Positions 1 through 11,343 of a stretch of DNA of 64,000 nt are shown here, piece after piece. Positions within the stretch are counted from its first letter, which is position 1. Each line of letters opens with the position of its first letter. Source of the stretch: Biomphalaria glabrata (lineage: Eukaryota > Mollusca > Gastropoda > Planorbidae). A program made the translations under genes and the position numbers. A model generated the notes under the pieces. It was given only the letters and a program-made list of their open reading frames with translations. It was not told the DNA's origin and ran no database searches. The DNA is taken from assembly GCF_947242115.1 (NCBI RefSeq), contig NC_074719.1:2858283-2922282 (forward strand), given 5' to 3'.

Positions 1-1
1 C

Positions 2-514
2 TCTCATTTAAAGCAGCATAAAATTATTCATTCTGGTAAAAAGCCATATAAATGTCAGATTTGTGAAAAGGAATTTAGCCAATCTTCTAATTTAAAGCAG
101 CATAAAAATATTCATTTTGGTAAGCTATATAAATGTCAAATTTGTCTAAAAGAATTCCATGACTTCTCATATTTCAAAAAGCATGAGATGATTCATTCTA
201 GTGAAAATCCATTTAAATGTCAAATTTGTCTAAAAGTATTCATTAACTTCTCAAATTTAAAATACCATGAGATGATTCATTCTGGTAAAAAGCCATTTCA
301 ATGTCAAATTTGTCAAAAAGAATACAAGAGGTCCTCAATTTTAAAAATGCATGAGTTGATTCATTCCTGTAAAAAGGCATTTAAATGTCAGTTTTGTCAA
401 AAAGAATTCAATCAGTCCTCAAAATTAAGGCAGCATGAGATGATTCATTCTGGTTTAGTAAAAAAAAAAAAGTTCCCCTTTCAGACCTTGTGGTCTATAG
501 GGCAGATGATGTAA
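2..514 (+). CDS. C2H2 zinc-finger protein, partial (left-edge fragment)
   Basis: The frame is open from base 2 to a stop at 512-514, so the gene begins left of the window. It encodes about 170 residues of consecutive C2H2 fingers: the tail of one, then five complete fingers with the C-x2-C-x12-H-x3-H pattern and linkers close to HSGKKPF. This is the classic nucleic-acid-binding finger array, presumably nuclear; no target or partner can be named. Unlike the downstream array, these fingers differ from one another (helix regions such as QSSNLKQ, DFSYFKK, KRSSILK, QSSKLRQ). The frame ends inside an antisense SINE at 458-735 that sits in the linker after the sixth finger. The upstream fingers may belong to a working gene truncated by that insertion, or the whole locus may be a decaying duplicate. 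Confidence 0.7.
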   Translation, partial: SHLKQHKIIHSGKKPYKCQICEKEFSQSSNLKQHKNIHFGKLYKCQICLKEFHDFSYFKKHEMIHSSENPFKCQICLKVFINFSNLKYHEMIHSGKKPFQCQICQKEYKRSSILKMHELIHSCKKAFKCQFCQKEFNQSSKLRQHEMIHSGLVKKKKFPFQTLWSIGQMM

Positions 515-735
515 AGGTCATCTGTTTCTGTGGCCTACGGTTAACAAGGGTGTAATGTGGCCAGCACAACGACCAACCGTCTTTACTTTTCCCTAACTAA
601 TGTCAGGTACCCATTAGAGCTGGGTGGACTCAGAGGCGCCCGAAGATCCCAAAATTAAAATCCCAGTCTTCACCAGGATTCGAACCCCGGTCCCCGGTTT
701 GGAAGCCAAGCGCTTTACCGCTCAGCCACTGCGCC
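458..735 (-). mobile_element. tRNA-derived SINE (family 1) inserted in zinc-finger linker
   Basis: On the minus strand this is a full SINE. It has a tRNA-like head with an A box near 715-735 and a B box near 680-690, then a conserved body that recurs at about ten places in this window, then a T-rich tail. It is flanked by an 11-bp target-site duplication, ATTCTGGTTTA, at 447-457 and 736-746. The body resembles the conserved central domain I associate with gastropod SINEs (Snail-domain type); that assignment is from memory. Insertion plus duplication adds 289 bp, which shifts the zinc-finger reading frame by one. Confidence 0.85.
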
Positions 736-1502
736 ATTCTGGTTTAAAGCCATTTAAATGTAAAATTTGTCAAAAAGAATTCAATCAGTCCTCAAATTTA
801 AAAAAGCATGAGATGATTCATTCTGGTTTAAAGCCATTTAAATGTAAAATTTGTCAAAAAGAATTCAATCAGTCCTCAAATTTAAAAAAGCATGAGATGA
901 TTCATTCTGGTTTAAAGCCATTTAAATGTAAAATTTGTCAAAAAGAATTCAATCAGTCCTCAAATTTAAAAAAGCATGAGATGATTCATTCTGGTTTAAA
1001 GCCATTTAAATGTAAAATTTGTCAAAAAGAATTCAATCAGTCCTCAAATTTAAAAAAGCATGAGATGATTCATTCTGGTTTAAAGCCATTTAAATGTAAA
1101 ATTTGTCAAAAAGAATTCAATCAGTCCTCAAATTTAAAAAAGCATGAGATGATTCATTCTGGTTTAAAGCCATTTAAATGTAAAATTTGTCAAAAAGAAT
1201 TCAATCAGTCCTCAAATTTAAAAAAGCATGAGATGATTCATTCTGGTTTAAAGCCATTTAAATGTAAAATTTGTCAAAAAGAATTCAATCAGTCCTCAAA
1301 TTTAAAAAAGCATGAGATGATTCATTCTGGTTTAAAGCCATTTAAATGTAAAATTTGTCAAAAAGAATTCAATCAGTCCTCAAATGTAAAAAAGCATGAG
1401 ATGATTCATTCTGGTTTAAAGCCATTTAAATGTAAAATTTGTCAAAAAGAATTCAATCAGTCCTCAAATTTAAAAAAGCATGAGATGATCATTCTGGTTT
1501 AA
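624..1502 (+). CDS. Chimeric SINE/C2H2 zinc-finger ORF with nine near-identical fingers
   Basis: An open frame starts at an ATG inside the antisense SINE. About 38 residues are SINE-derived (ending near RFTAQPLRHSG), and the frame then enters a C2H2 array. There are nine fingers of 28 residues, each essentially FKCKICQKEFNQSSNLKKHEMIHSGLKP. All share the helix reading Q(-1), S(2), N(3), K(6); one copy has V instead of L. A single missing base near 1488 (ATGATCATTC instead of ATGATTCATTC) ends the frame. Whether it is transcribed is unknown; it may simply be a pseudogene segment. The near absence of synonymous differences between repeats argues for very recent tandem duplication or gene conversion. 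Confidence 0.45.
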   Translation: MDSEAPEDPKIKIPVFTRIRTPVPGLEAKRFTAQPLRHSGLKPFKCKICQKEFNQSSNLKKHEMIHSGLKPFKCKICQKEFNQSSNLKKHEMIHSGLKPFKCKICQKEFNQSSNLKKHEMIHSGLKPFKCKICQKEFNQSSNLKKHEMIHSGLKPFKCKICQKEFNQSSNLKKHEMIHSGLKPFKCKICQKEFNQSSNLKKHEMIHSGLKPFKCKICQKEFNQSSNLKKHEMIHSGLKPFKCKICQKEFNQSSNVKKHEMIHSGLKPFKCKICQKEFNQSSNLKKHEMIILV

Positions 1503-1915
1503 AGCCATTTAAATGTAAAATTTGTCAAAAAGAATTCAATCAGTCCTCAAATTTAAAAAAGCATGAGATGATTCATTCTGGTTTAAAGCCATTTAAATGT
1601 AAAATTTGTCAAAAAGAATTCAATCAGTCCTCAAATGTAAAAAAGCATGAGATGATTCATTCTGGTTTAAAGCCATTTAAATGTAAAATTTGTCAAAAAG
1701 AATTCAATCAGTCCTCAAATGTAAAAAAGCATGAGATGATTCATTCTGGTTTAAAGCCATTTAAATGTAAAATTTCATCAAAAAGAATTCAATCAGTCCT
1801 CAAATGTAAAAAAGCATGAGATGATTCATTCTGGTTTAAAGCCATTTAAATGTAAAATTTCATCAAAAAGAATTCAATCAGTCCTCAAATTTAAAACAGC
1901 ATGAGATGATTCATT
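737..1915 (+). repeat. 84-bp tandem array of zinc-finger units (~14 copies)
   Basis: Units begin near 737 and repeat every 84 bp (821, 905, 989 and so on) for about 14 copies with only a few base differences. One unit equals one zinc finger plus linker. Near identity at silent sites shows recent expansion; assembly over- or under-collapse is possible. Confidence 0.9.
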
Positions 1916-2504
1916 CATTTTAAACAGATAAAAAGCCATTTAAATGTCAAATTTCATCAAAATTTACTCAATCCTTAAAAATAAAACAGCAAGAGTTGAT
2001 TCATTCTGGTAAAATGCCATTTAAATGTCAAATTTGTCACAAAGAATGTACTCATTCCTCAAAATTAAAACAGCAGAAATGATTTATTCAGATTAAAAGC
2101 CATTGAAATATTGAATTTATAACAAAAAATAATTCTCTTATTCCTATTATTCAAACAATCATGTGATGATTCATCCAGGTAAAAGCTATTTAAATGTCCA
2201 ATTTCGCCAAAAAAGCATTCATTCAATCATCAAAATGAGATGATTCCTTATAGTAAAAAGCTGTCTAATCTAGTTAATTTCCTCCCTCTGAGAACTACAG
2301 ACATGACTGAATGAAGTCATTGTTGAGGTTTTAAAACATTGAACATCTCTTCTTTAAAAGTAGTATTCATTTTGTAACAAGTTATTGTAATATGCTACTT
2401 TTTTAAAACAAAAAATATTGTCTAGAATCTCTATGAGCTTTTAATTGATCATTCAGGTATGCATCCTTTTAACTGTCTCTCATGGCAAAAATCAGTTTAT
2501 TAGT

Positions 2505-3375
2505 TATTCTCAGATTCTAGATTCAGAAATAGAGGAAGCAATAAAATCACTTAAAGGTGGCAAGTTGCCTGAAATTGATAAAATACCATCAAAACTTTAA
2601 ATGCATTACATATAACTAGAAGTTGAAAGACAATCTGTCAGAAAATATGGGATGAAAAAACAGCCAAAAGAATTAAATATTTCACTGCCGAAGAAAGGAA
2701 ACGTGAGACAATGCCAAAACTCAAGAAGCCAGAGCAAGATAATACTAAGAATAATTCTTAACAGAATGATGGCATGTGATGAGGGAGCTCAACATAGATA
2801 AAAAATATTATTGATATTATCAAAGCCATACCGGTATATTAAAATATGATATGATATGATACTTCTAGAAAAAAATCTGCTGCCATGAGAAACTGGAAAC
2901 TCTGAAAGAGTAGCATCAGCTTTCCCATAAAATTAAAGTGGTATTCTTTCCTGGTGGTCTCTGCGTATTGTTGTAAATGTTGGATACTGAACACTCAGGC
3001 TGAAAGAAGTATCCAAGCCTTTGAGAGTAAATGTAACAGAAAAATGCTGGGATACCAGCAAAAGAAGACACAGGAGTCAAAATAAGTTAACACTCTGGTT
3101 GGCAAAAAGAAAGAACTCAATATTGTGAAGAGACAAAAGCTGAGCTGGTTTGGTCATATTGTAAGACACACTCGCTTCCAAAGGTCATTCTTCAAGGTAC
3201 AGTGGAAGAAAGGGTCATCCTAAGAAAAGGTGGCTAGATAACATGAAAGAATGGATCAGCCTCTCTCTTGATATCCTGCTAAGAACAGCTGTTGACTGGG
3301 AAAAGTGGAGGGATTTGTTATGCGAACTATCACAGCACCCTGATGATGAAGCTCAAGAGACAGAGAGTTAAAACA
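2505..3375 (+). mobile_element. RTE-like LINE remnant (reverse transcriptase pieces and C-terminus)
   Basis: Plus-strand translation gives degenerate non-LTR reverse transcriptase motifs, e.g. EEAIKSLKGGKLPEIDKIPS near 2530-2595. The typical RTE C-terminal region near 3100-3340 follows (KLSWFGHIVRHTRFQRSF, then KKRWLDNMKEW). Several stops and an internal deletion make it a dead copy. Its closest relatives in the window are the remnants at 13545-14455, 29460-30250, 48495-48775 and 54527-55350. Confidence 0.75.
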
Positions 3376-3487
3376 ACAATATCAGTTGATTGAAAAAAAA
3401 CAAAAATTTTAATTTGTCATTAAAAAAATGTATATAGTCATAGCGGAGCTGACGATGATATACTAATTCGGATCAATAAAGCCAGGT

Positions 3488-4000
3488 TTGCCTTTTCAAC
3501 TCTTCAAACTATCTGGCGCTCTGAGGCATTATCTCTACACAACAAGATACGAATCTATAATACAAACGTCTGTCCTTCTATATGGTTCAGAAACTTGGAG
3601 AGTCACTAAAACAAATATGGAAAAGTTCCAGATCTTTGTTATCAGATGCCTACGCCGTATATTAGGAATTAGGTGGCCAGAAAAGATAACTACTATCGAT
3701 TTGTGGGAGAAAACTAGACAAAAGCCCATAGCCCAAGACATCACAAAACGAAAATGGAGCTGGATAGGACACACCTTGCGAAAACCAGCTACCAGTGTTG
3801 CAAGGCTGGCACTTGACTGGAACCCACAAGGAAAGAGGAAAGTGGGCAGACCCAAGCAAACCTGGAAGAGGTCAGTCATCAGTGAAGCTGAGGGTACTGG
3901 AATGACATGGGAGCAGATGAAGAAAGCTGCTCAGAACCAAGTTCAGTGCAGAGGTGTGATTGCGGCCCTATGCTCCCCTGGGAGTGCACAGGATTAAGTC
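3488..4000 (+). mobile_element. RTE-like LINE 3' end, second family
   Basis: A 169-codon frame encodes the C-terminal end of a LINE protein: SVLLYGSETWRVTKTNMEK, LRRILGIRWPEKITTIDLWE, KRKWSWIGHTLRKP, then GRPKQTWKRSV. It ends with a stop at 3995-3997 followed by an AAGTCAAGT tail. It is about 85-90% identical by eye to the minus-strand copy at 44689-45243. It is 5'-truncated, as most LINE copies are. Confidence 0.85.
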
Positions 4001-4760
4001 AAGTCATATAGATTATTAATGCCACATTGCAGGGAAACCTAGAAAGTGCCTGGAATTTAGTTTTAGCCCAAATATTCCAGGAAAGCCTATGAAAAACATT
4101 TTTTTCATTTTTTTGAACCACCCAAAATAATAATATATTACCAAAAAAAAATGACATTATGCCAGTAAAGTTCAAAGCTAGATTTGTATTTATATGATTT
4201 ACATGCAAGTCAATATTTCAATTTAAGGATTCGCTAGTTGTTATTAGTCTAGTTAAATCACATCTACCAGTTTTTCAAATGTTGATTCCTTGTTCCTTGA
4301 ATTTTCAATGCATTTCAAACTTTTGTCTAAAGTATTGGGTGGTATAAATAGGCAACATTTTCCCTGTCCTACATTTTACTGCAGGAACAGCTGATTATGA
4401 AATGGTTACCAAAATCACTTGCCAACGTGCAATAGATTTTTTTAAAATTTGTAAAACAATATATCACTGCTGTCAACGGCAAAAACAAGTTTAAAAAGTT
4501 CAGTTTTTAGCCCTAAGACACTGTTTCAGATCAATAAAACAAATGAGCATGGCAGCAACATTTTTTATTTCTTTTTATGATAAACTTTTTCCAGTACCGG
4601 TAAGTGATTTAAATTGTTTGAAATGTTTCAAGAAGGGAAGTGTAGAAAGTGCTATAATTTTTAGGGAGTTGCTTTCCATGGATACAAAATGAAATGAATT
4701 AGATGTAAGTTTTTTGACAGACCTTGAGCAAAAAAAACAACAAAAAAATTAATTGCGGTA
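3998..4760. other. Unassigned AT-rich sequence
   Basis: No supported gene or RNA. It contains one TACCGGTA palindrome at 4595-4602; otherwise I see nothing in it. Confidence 0.5.
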
Positions 4761-4763
4761 GAA

Positions 4764-5114
4764 GTGTCTTATCACACATCCCTCTTACATTGTCAAAAAT
4801 ACTTTGTACATAAAACAGTGGCAATTTTAGATAAAACATTAAACCATAATCTTCAAATTTTCATGAAAGATGCCTTTCCAAAACACTCGATTCTTAAGGA
4901 CAATCTGCACCCATTAAACTACTGTTACATAAGATCTGAACGAAGTGGTCGTCTCCTTTCCATTAGGACTAAAACAGAAAGATTTAAAAACTCCTTTATC
5001 CCACTTTCTGTCAGTGTTACGAGATCAGCTGTCGTCATCGAGAAGTACATTGATGTCAAAGTCGTAAAGCGCTGGTTGTTAATGTGTATGTGTTTCGTGT
5101 GTGAATGTTGTTAG
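4764..5114 (+). mobile_element. CR1/L2-like LINE C-terminal fragment
   Basis: The open frame matches C-terminal LINE sequence: LNHNLQIFMKDAFPKHSI, then HPLNYCYIRSERSGRLLS and TERFKNSFIPLSVSV. The same motif set is found on the minus strand at 58551-58859. It is truncated at both ends with no recognisable tail. Confidence 0.6.
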
Positions 5115-6160
5115 AATTTTTCATCTTCACTGTTATCGTACAGTATTCACTTTTGTACAACACAAATTTAATGTAATATTGTCAGACTGATTAATATTCT
5201 TTTTCCTTTTTTGAAAACATGCATGACCTTTCAACTTGTTTAATTTGAATGCAAATATACCAGTATGTGAAAAGAATCATTCTAATAAAAAATGTCTAAC
5301 AAGATTTCAAAAACTATTGAGTGCAATAATGAATTGGTCAACTCTAAAAATAACTTAAAGGTATATTAAAAATTCTAGTGCATTACTTTTAGTTAACTTC
5401 TAATGTATTGCTACAGTTTCGGCTTCAAAACCTCACCAGTTAGCTGCTCTTTCTTTGAATACAGCCTATTTACAAGAATATTTAGAGGGAATGAGTTTAG
5501 GTTTTTCTTAAAACTTTAAAAAGATGTAATTTAAGTTCAAGTGATTGCGCTAGGATGTTGTATAAACATGAATGTGTTGTAAGTAGTACTTGTTAAGAAA
5601 TATTTGAGTAGAAATAATTAATATGATATTCATTAAGAATCACAAACATCTGAGTAGAATCACAAACATCAGATTTAGTGTTAATGTAACATGTTTTTAA
5701 TTGGATTTTCTTATTGTTTTCTTTCTTGCAAAATGAATTTCGTTTAATTGAAACAAAACATTTCAATCTGTTGTCTTTTTGTATATCATTGTCAAGAGCA
5801 GGGGTGTGTAAGATGTGAGATTGTGTGTGTGCTTGTTTATTTTATTAGTTGTGAGTTTTCAAGGGAATAAATAGGGTATCCAGTGGTCAGTCTAGTCAGT
5901 TGGAGAATAGGGTGTGGATGGTTGTTATGGTTAGAGTAAGGAGATATTATTCTTTCTGTGTGTGTATTGAATATTTTTGGGTAATGCTATGGTGTTTGAT
6001 GATATCCTTAAGATAATGCATTATTAAATCTAGGTCTAAGTGCCCTTGGATGCTGGTATGTAATCTGGGCACATTTAATACTCTCTAATATATTATGCTT
6101 GTGCATTTTATATTATATGTGTAACCCATGCATGCTGTAAATAAATCTTATAAGTTTATA
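5115..6160. other. Unassigned AT-rich sequence
   Basis: No coding or RNA signal I can support. It includes a short duplication (AATCACAAACATC twice near 5640-5670) and a GT-rich stretch near 5810-5850. Confidence 0.5.
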
Positions 6161-6164
6161 TATA

Positions 6165-6840
6165 GAGTTCCTCCATCGTGGTTCGATGATGACCACTTTG
6201 TCATCCAAAGAGGGGGGGGGGGGTTTGAGGGCTTTGCACTGGGGTTTTATGCCTCCTCATGTGGCTGGTGAGACCTATGTGAGCCCGGAATGTTTGGCCG
6301 CACACTGGGCAGGGTATTCCAGCTGGAGCTAGTGTCATTGGCCTTGCTTTTCTTTTCTGGCGTTTTTGTTCTGCCAGCGTTTTTCTATTTTCCTCAGCAA
6401 CCTGTGCGCCAGTTTTCACAGCGCGACGCCATGATGCTCTGTCATGTGCCTCTGTCTCCCAGATGGCTGGGTCTATGCTACGCTTTCCTTCGCTTAGTTG
6501 GCCATACAAGAGTCGTTTAGGGATGCGGCGGTCTTCCATTCTGCAGATGTGTCCAGCCCATCGCAGCTGGGACTACATCAGGATTGTGTGGATGCTTTGC
6601 AAACCCGCTTTTCGAAGGACTTCAGTATCTGGGATTTTTGTCTTGCCATTTGACATTCAGTATTTTACTTAGACATGTCATGTGGAAGTGGTTCAGTTTC
6701 TTTGCATGTTTTCTGTACACTGTCCACGTTTCTGAGGCATAGAGCAATGTAGGGAGGATGATGGCTCGATAGATCCCTAGCTTTGTATTTGTTGATAAGT
6801 TTATACTCTATTGTTGAGTGTTGATACAATAGTTGTTCCT
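6165..6840 (-). mobile_element. LINE 3' end encoding a C2H2-tailed C-terminus
   Basis: Minus-strand translation of 6539-6201 begins MEDRRIPKRLLYGQLSEGKR, includes ASWRRAVKTGAQVAEENRKT, and ends with a lone zinc knuckle (CPVCGQTFRAHIGLTSH). This arrangement is the usual C-terminus of a widespread RTE-like LINE group, not a host zinc-finger gene. Further upstream LINE coding sequence seems to continue to about 6780 (a short stretch related to histidine-rich RT C-termini). The poly-G run at 6211-6222 lies in the 3' part. Confidence 0.7.
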
Positions 6841-7230
6841 ATTAAAGTAATCTGGAATGGTCAACCTCTTCATATATATATGTACAAACCATTATCAGAA
6901 TCATACCCTTAGTACAGTGTGGTGTCGTGTTCACCCACATCAAGCCATTTGTCTTCAGTAAGAACTAACCTAAGTTCTTTATAATCATTAAGACTTGGAA
7001 CACCGAAGATCAAACCAGAATATTTATTGTCATGAGAGTCATATTGTACCCGGTGTTATTTTCAAGAGCACAGTCCTGGATCTAAGTTTTGTCTATGCAC
7101 CAAATTTCCTTTTTGATTTAGAACAATACATTTGACACCAACCTGGTTTGAGTTGTATGAGGGATATCATTGTTTATAATGCCTAATTTGGTGGTTCTTT
7201 TTATTCTTCTTCAAAGTTGACTCCTAAAAT
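6841..7230. other. Unassigned sequence
   Basis: Nothing recognised between the LINE end and the 39-bp minisatellite. Confidence 0.45.
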
Positions 7231-7617
7231 CTAAGCAACACATGGGCAGCTGAGGTTTGAAATCAGTCTTAGTAACACATGGGCAGCTGAGGTTTGAAAT
7301 CAGAGTCTTAGTAACACATGGGCAACTGAGGTTTGAAATCAGAGTCTCAGCAACACATGGGCAACTGAGGTTTGAAATCAGAGTCTTAGTAACACATGGG
7401 CAGCTGGGGTTTGAAATCAGAGTCTTAGTAACACATGGGCAGCTGGGGTTTGAAATCAGAGTCTTAGTAACACATGGGCAGCTGGGGTTTGAAATCAGAG
7501 TCTTAGTAACACATGGGCAGCTGGGGTTTGAAATCAGAGTCTTAGTAACACATGGGCAGCTGGGGTTTGAAATCAGAGTCTCAGCAACACATGGGCAGCT
7601 GGGGTTTGAAATCAGAG
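7231..7617 (+). repeat. 39-bp minisatellite, ~10 copies
   Basis: The unit is AGTCTTAGTAACACATGGGC plus 19 bases ending in GAAATCAG. Two haplotypes of the unit (AGCTGAGG and AGCTGGGG) are arranged in blocks, the second block being the most uniform. The period is a multiple of three, so a spurious ORF crosses it. Confidence 0.95.
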
Positions 7618-9355
7618 TACCTGTACAAATGTATTTCTCCCAAATTTAGCTGTGCCTTCACCTGTCAGTAGAAGCAATTCAAAGTCACAAGAGTAGTTCA
7701 GGGACTGGATTTTGTTCTGAGAGAAACTATTTGAGAGTCATATCAGTTACGATCTATTTCTAGAGCTCACATACACTTCTTTGGCCCATCAGTTGCTATG
7801 GTGGGAAAATGTACATTCTGTTTACAACTATATTGGAAAGCCCCCACCACTGTGACACATTCTGGCCCACGAGTTCCAGAAGAGTTACACTTTGCATCTC
7901 CTGTGAAGTGATACAAAGAGTCAACAGGGGGGTTTTGACACTTTAGTCCACACTATTCGCTTTTTTTTTTTGCTGTTATTTATATCTAGACTCAGGTATT
8001 GGTATAAAGAAAAGTAATAGTCCAAACAAAGTAACAGTCCAAAACACAAACAAAGCAGGACATTAAAAAAAAAAAAGAACTAAGGAATTAGCCCACAAAA
8101 TAAACAAATTCAAAAACTATGCAATTGTTATATTTGGTCTTTGTGTTGCTGTTTTTTTTTGTGAGAAAATATTGACTTGTCACATTGACATAACTTACAC
8201 GTACAATTTAAATTACTTTCTAAAAAAATAAAACATTTTATGAAATACATTTTAAAAATCTATTCAACTGAATATGTATTAATGCAATGGTCAATGACAA
8301 AAAGTTGAGTTCAATTTACATTAGTTAAAAAACAAAACAAACAAACTGCAAGAATAAGATCCCATTAATTTCTCTATTTCTAACTGAAATGACTTATTTT
8401 GGTGAAATGTACAATTGTAAGAAAAAACAAAATGGAAGATTTTGATTAAGAAAATATGATTACAAGTGAATTTCCCATGTACCCTACACCATTCAGTCTT
8501 GTCAAATAGTTTTAATACAAACATCATAGCACTTCTTCTAAATACACCCTCTCCCCAACAGTTAGCCTGCAATACATCTATGGATACATCTAGTTATTTC
8601 TGTACCTACTAGAGCAATGGCTTGCATCAATATATTTACAAGTTTGCAAATCAGAAAGAGAGAGCAATGAAGATTTCAAACATGAAACTGACCAACCCAA
8701 ATACAAGTCAATTAGCACACTGCGGTGTACAAGTATTTACATAAACTGGTTGAAAGTTGTCGCTGAATGTCAAGTTTTTGAGCTTTGGAAAATAGGAATT
8801 TCTAGCATTAAGAATGAGACATGGTAATTTAGTGGCTGACAGCTTGAGGGACCACAAAAACAAATTCTCTAAAGTCTCTTCAAGCTCTAATTTGAACTAC
8901 ACAATGATGAAGTTTGTCACTTATAGGACAAAACAGAAACTTGACTCGTATCCCTGAAATTGCCTTTAACTTATTAAAAATAAAAACACTGTTTACATTT
9001 TTCCTATAAAATTGCAAATTCAATGGCGAACACTGGAGTGGGTTCTAAAATTCTCTAATGATTTTCTTAGAAAATAAGTACCTGCCAAATCGGTTAAACT
9101 GTGAAAACTCTGGTTTGATCATTATAACTTTTCAAAAATATCATCATTTAAATTAAATTTATAGGGTATATCTTAAGGAAGAAGTACTTAACTAATTGGT
9201 CACATACTGGTACATTGTGAAAACTCTGGTTTGATCATTATAATTTTTCAAAATATTAAATTAAATTTGACTTGTGTCTTCTATTTTGAACATACATTTC
9301 CACAGTGCTTCCCACAAATATTTCCTGTACCAGTATTCAGCAACAAAATGAAATC
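7618..9355. other. Unassigned sequence, possibly STX6 3' UTR or intergenic
   Basis: No ORF with homology. A ~65-bp segment is duplicated at 9099-9163 and 9217-9270 (both contain GTGAAAACTCTGGTTTGATC). It may be intergenic or belong to a long STX6 3' UTR; no polyadenylation site can be chosen with confidence. Confidence 0.4.
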
Positions 9356-9498
9356 AATGGACCTCATTCACCAATTGTAAACAAACACCATTTAGCCACG
9401 TGATTCTCTATATCCTCTATACAAAATATAATATTTTTTTCATTGTTTTATCAATATTATCACGTGGCTAAGTGGTGTTTGTTTACGATTGGTCCATT
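9356..9498. mobile_element. 143-bp inverted-repeat MITE-like element
   Basis: The arms at 9371-9404 and 9459-9492 are reverse complements over 34 bp with two mismatches, and both contain CCACGTGA. The outer AATGGACC (9356-9363) pairs with GGTCCATT (9491-9498). The loop is AT-rich. No ORF; a non-autonomous DNA element or a stable hairpin. Confidence 0.7.
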
Positions 9499-9624
9499 AG
9501 CAGACATACGAACACATCAACATTTCCTTCACTGTCCAATGAGCAGCAAGACTGATGATAAAAGAACTTTGACTATGCAAGCTCACTGGGAATAATGCAG
9601 TCTTACAAGAAGTAGAATGAGATA

Positions 9625-9701
9625 CCGGTAGTAGAGACCAATACCCGGTAGTAGAGACCAATACCCGGTAGTAGAGACCAATACCCGGTAGTAGAGACCA
9701 C
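9625..9701 (+). repeat. 20-bp minisatellite, 4 copies
   Basis: CCGGTAGTAGAGACCAATAC is repeated four times; the first copy overlaps a TACCGGTA palindrome. Confidence 0.95.
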
Positions 9702-10111
9702 ACCAGCTTCATAAATTGATTTGAAAAAAAAATTATTTTTTTTTTAGGTTACTTCTTCCTAACATGATTCCTACTTTTTAAATGCAAACGAAACAAATTT
9801 CTTTAAGTGAGAAACTCCAAGCATCTTAACTTTTTAAATAGACTGTTTATGTACATACAAGTATCTTTCTTCATATTGGTGCAATGCCAATTTATGATCT
9901 GTGGTTGAAATAGGAGTTCAAGTTTCAACATCTCCATTACGTAAACACTTAGCATAGCAATAATTGGCCTGACCGCAGCCATGGAGAAAAGGTGACTCAC
10001 CACTGAAGTGTCTTGAGTACCGGTAATCAGAAAACTGTTTAGTCTACTTTATTCCAATCTACACAGATAAATGGTTTGGCAATACATTGAAAAGAATATA
10101 TCCTTCAGAGA

Positions 10112-10298
10112 TGCCAGCACAACAAGCAACCGCCTTTACTTCCCCAACTTAAGTCAGGTAGGCCTACCCATTAGAGTTGGGTGGACTCAGAGGCGCCCTA
10201 AAAATCCAGAAATTCAAAATCCTAGTCTTTACCGAGATTCAAACCCAGGACCCCCAGGTTTGGAAGCCAAGCGCTTAACCACTCAGTCACAGTGCCCC
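10112..10298 (-). mobile_element. SINE family 1 copy
   Basis: Antisense copy of the SINE seen at 458-735, with a tRNA-like head ending near 10298 and the shared body (GGCGCC, TTGGGTGGACTCAGAG). The 3' end is truncated. Confidence 0.8.
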
Positions 10299-11343
10299 CA
10301 CACAAAAGGAACTCACAAGGAAAGAGGAAGTGGAGACAATCAGATGAGAAAGATGTAGATACGGTTGGAGAGACTTGCCCAGTAAACAGACACCTCTTTG
10401 TGGCCTATGCACCAGATGGGACCTCAGGATAAAAGGAATATATAGAATCAAGTGACCAGGAGAAAGTGAGAAATCCATTCTGGTGTACCTGTCAATGATC
10501 AATCTAGAATTCAATAAGTTTAATAAATATTTAAGTTAACAGTGAAATAGTTTTACAAGAAAATAAACTATGTACATTTCATAGAATAAATACACATTAA
10601 CTGCAATCATCAAAGTGCTTTCCCTTTTTTGGTCTTAATACTGTCAACAGAAAACAATCTTAAACATGAACAAAAATAATGAAACAATTTTACTTTTTTT
10701 TTTGGGAAGCACTTACACATTTTAAAGTGCACAATGAACTACACAACACACACAAATAAAGGAGGTGCAACTTATACATAGTCTCTATACAATTATTTTC
10801 TTTAAATACATATGTACTAGTTATCAATTAGTTTGTGCTTCGAAATTTTGTAATCTTCTGAGCAGAAGTCAAGTTTCAATGTCTATTATTATACATTTTC
10901 TTAAGCTACTACTCACACAAAACCTATTGCTAGTGGGTTGTATAAAGAAGGACAATACGACCATTTCATTTCAGCAATACAGCAGCAGGAACTGGTATGA
11001 AAAAATGTTTGATCCTGGCAATGTTGCAACTACAGACTTGACGCAGACTGTGACATTTTCTGTCATTAAAACAGTCTTCAGTGACAAAAGTAGCAGAAAA
11101 AAAAAAGTTCTACTTGGATAGACATGCTAAAGAAAAAATAATTAACCAAGTCCATCATTGATCATTTGATCAGTGTTCAAAACATTTTCTCACCAAAAAA
11201 AGTTGAGAAACAATATCATCATCAATATTACAACCTGTTAGAACTCTACTTGAGAGACAATATAAAAAAAACAACATAATATTAAACCATTGGCTCCTAT
11301 GTACTACTGACATTAACCCATTGGCTCCTATATATTATAACAA
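10299..11343. other. Unassigned AT-rich sequence
   Basis: No supported gene. A duplicated 17-base string ATTAACCCATTGGCTCC (first copy slightly changed) near 11282 and 11314 resembles the ends of small TTAA-type elements. Confidence 0.45.

Larger units (their letters stand above)
1..2260 (+). pseudogene. C2H2 zinc-finger array locus, broken
   Basis: Finger-coding sequence runs across the whole stretch. It is interrupted by the SINE at 458-735, by a one-base deletion near 1488, and from about 1770 by repeats in which ATTTGTC has become ATTTCATC, which adds a base and destroys the second zinc-binding cysteine. After about 1915 the fingers are diverged and interrupted by stops, fading out near 2260. 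The 5' end lies outside the window. The remaining upstream fingers (2-457) could still be the C-terminus of a functional gene. Confidence 0.7.

Noticed and set aside
3535-3879. Minus-strand ORF opposite the LINE end, and the matching ORF near 44831-45148
   Set aside because: Shadow frames of the RTE LINE on the other strand; conserved only because the two LINE copies are similar.
6201-6539. Host C2H2 zinc-finger gene
   Set aside because: The single knuckle follows a typical LINE C-terminal sequence (MEDRRIPKRLLYG), so it is a LINE remnant.
7257-7649. 130-codon ORF of repeats
   Set aside because: Read-through of the 39-bp minisatellite.
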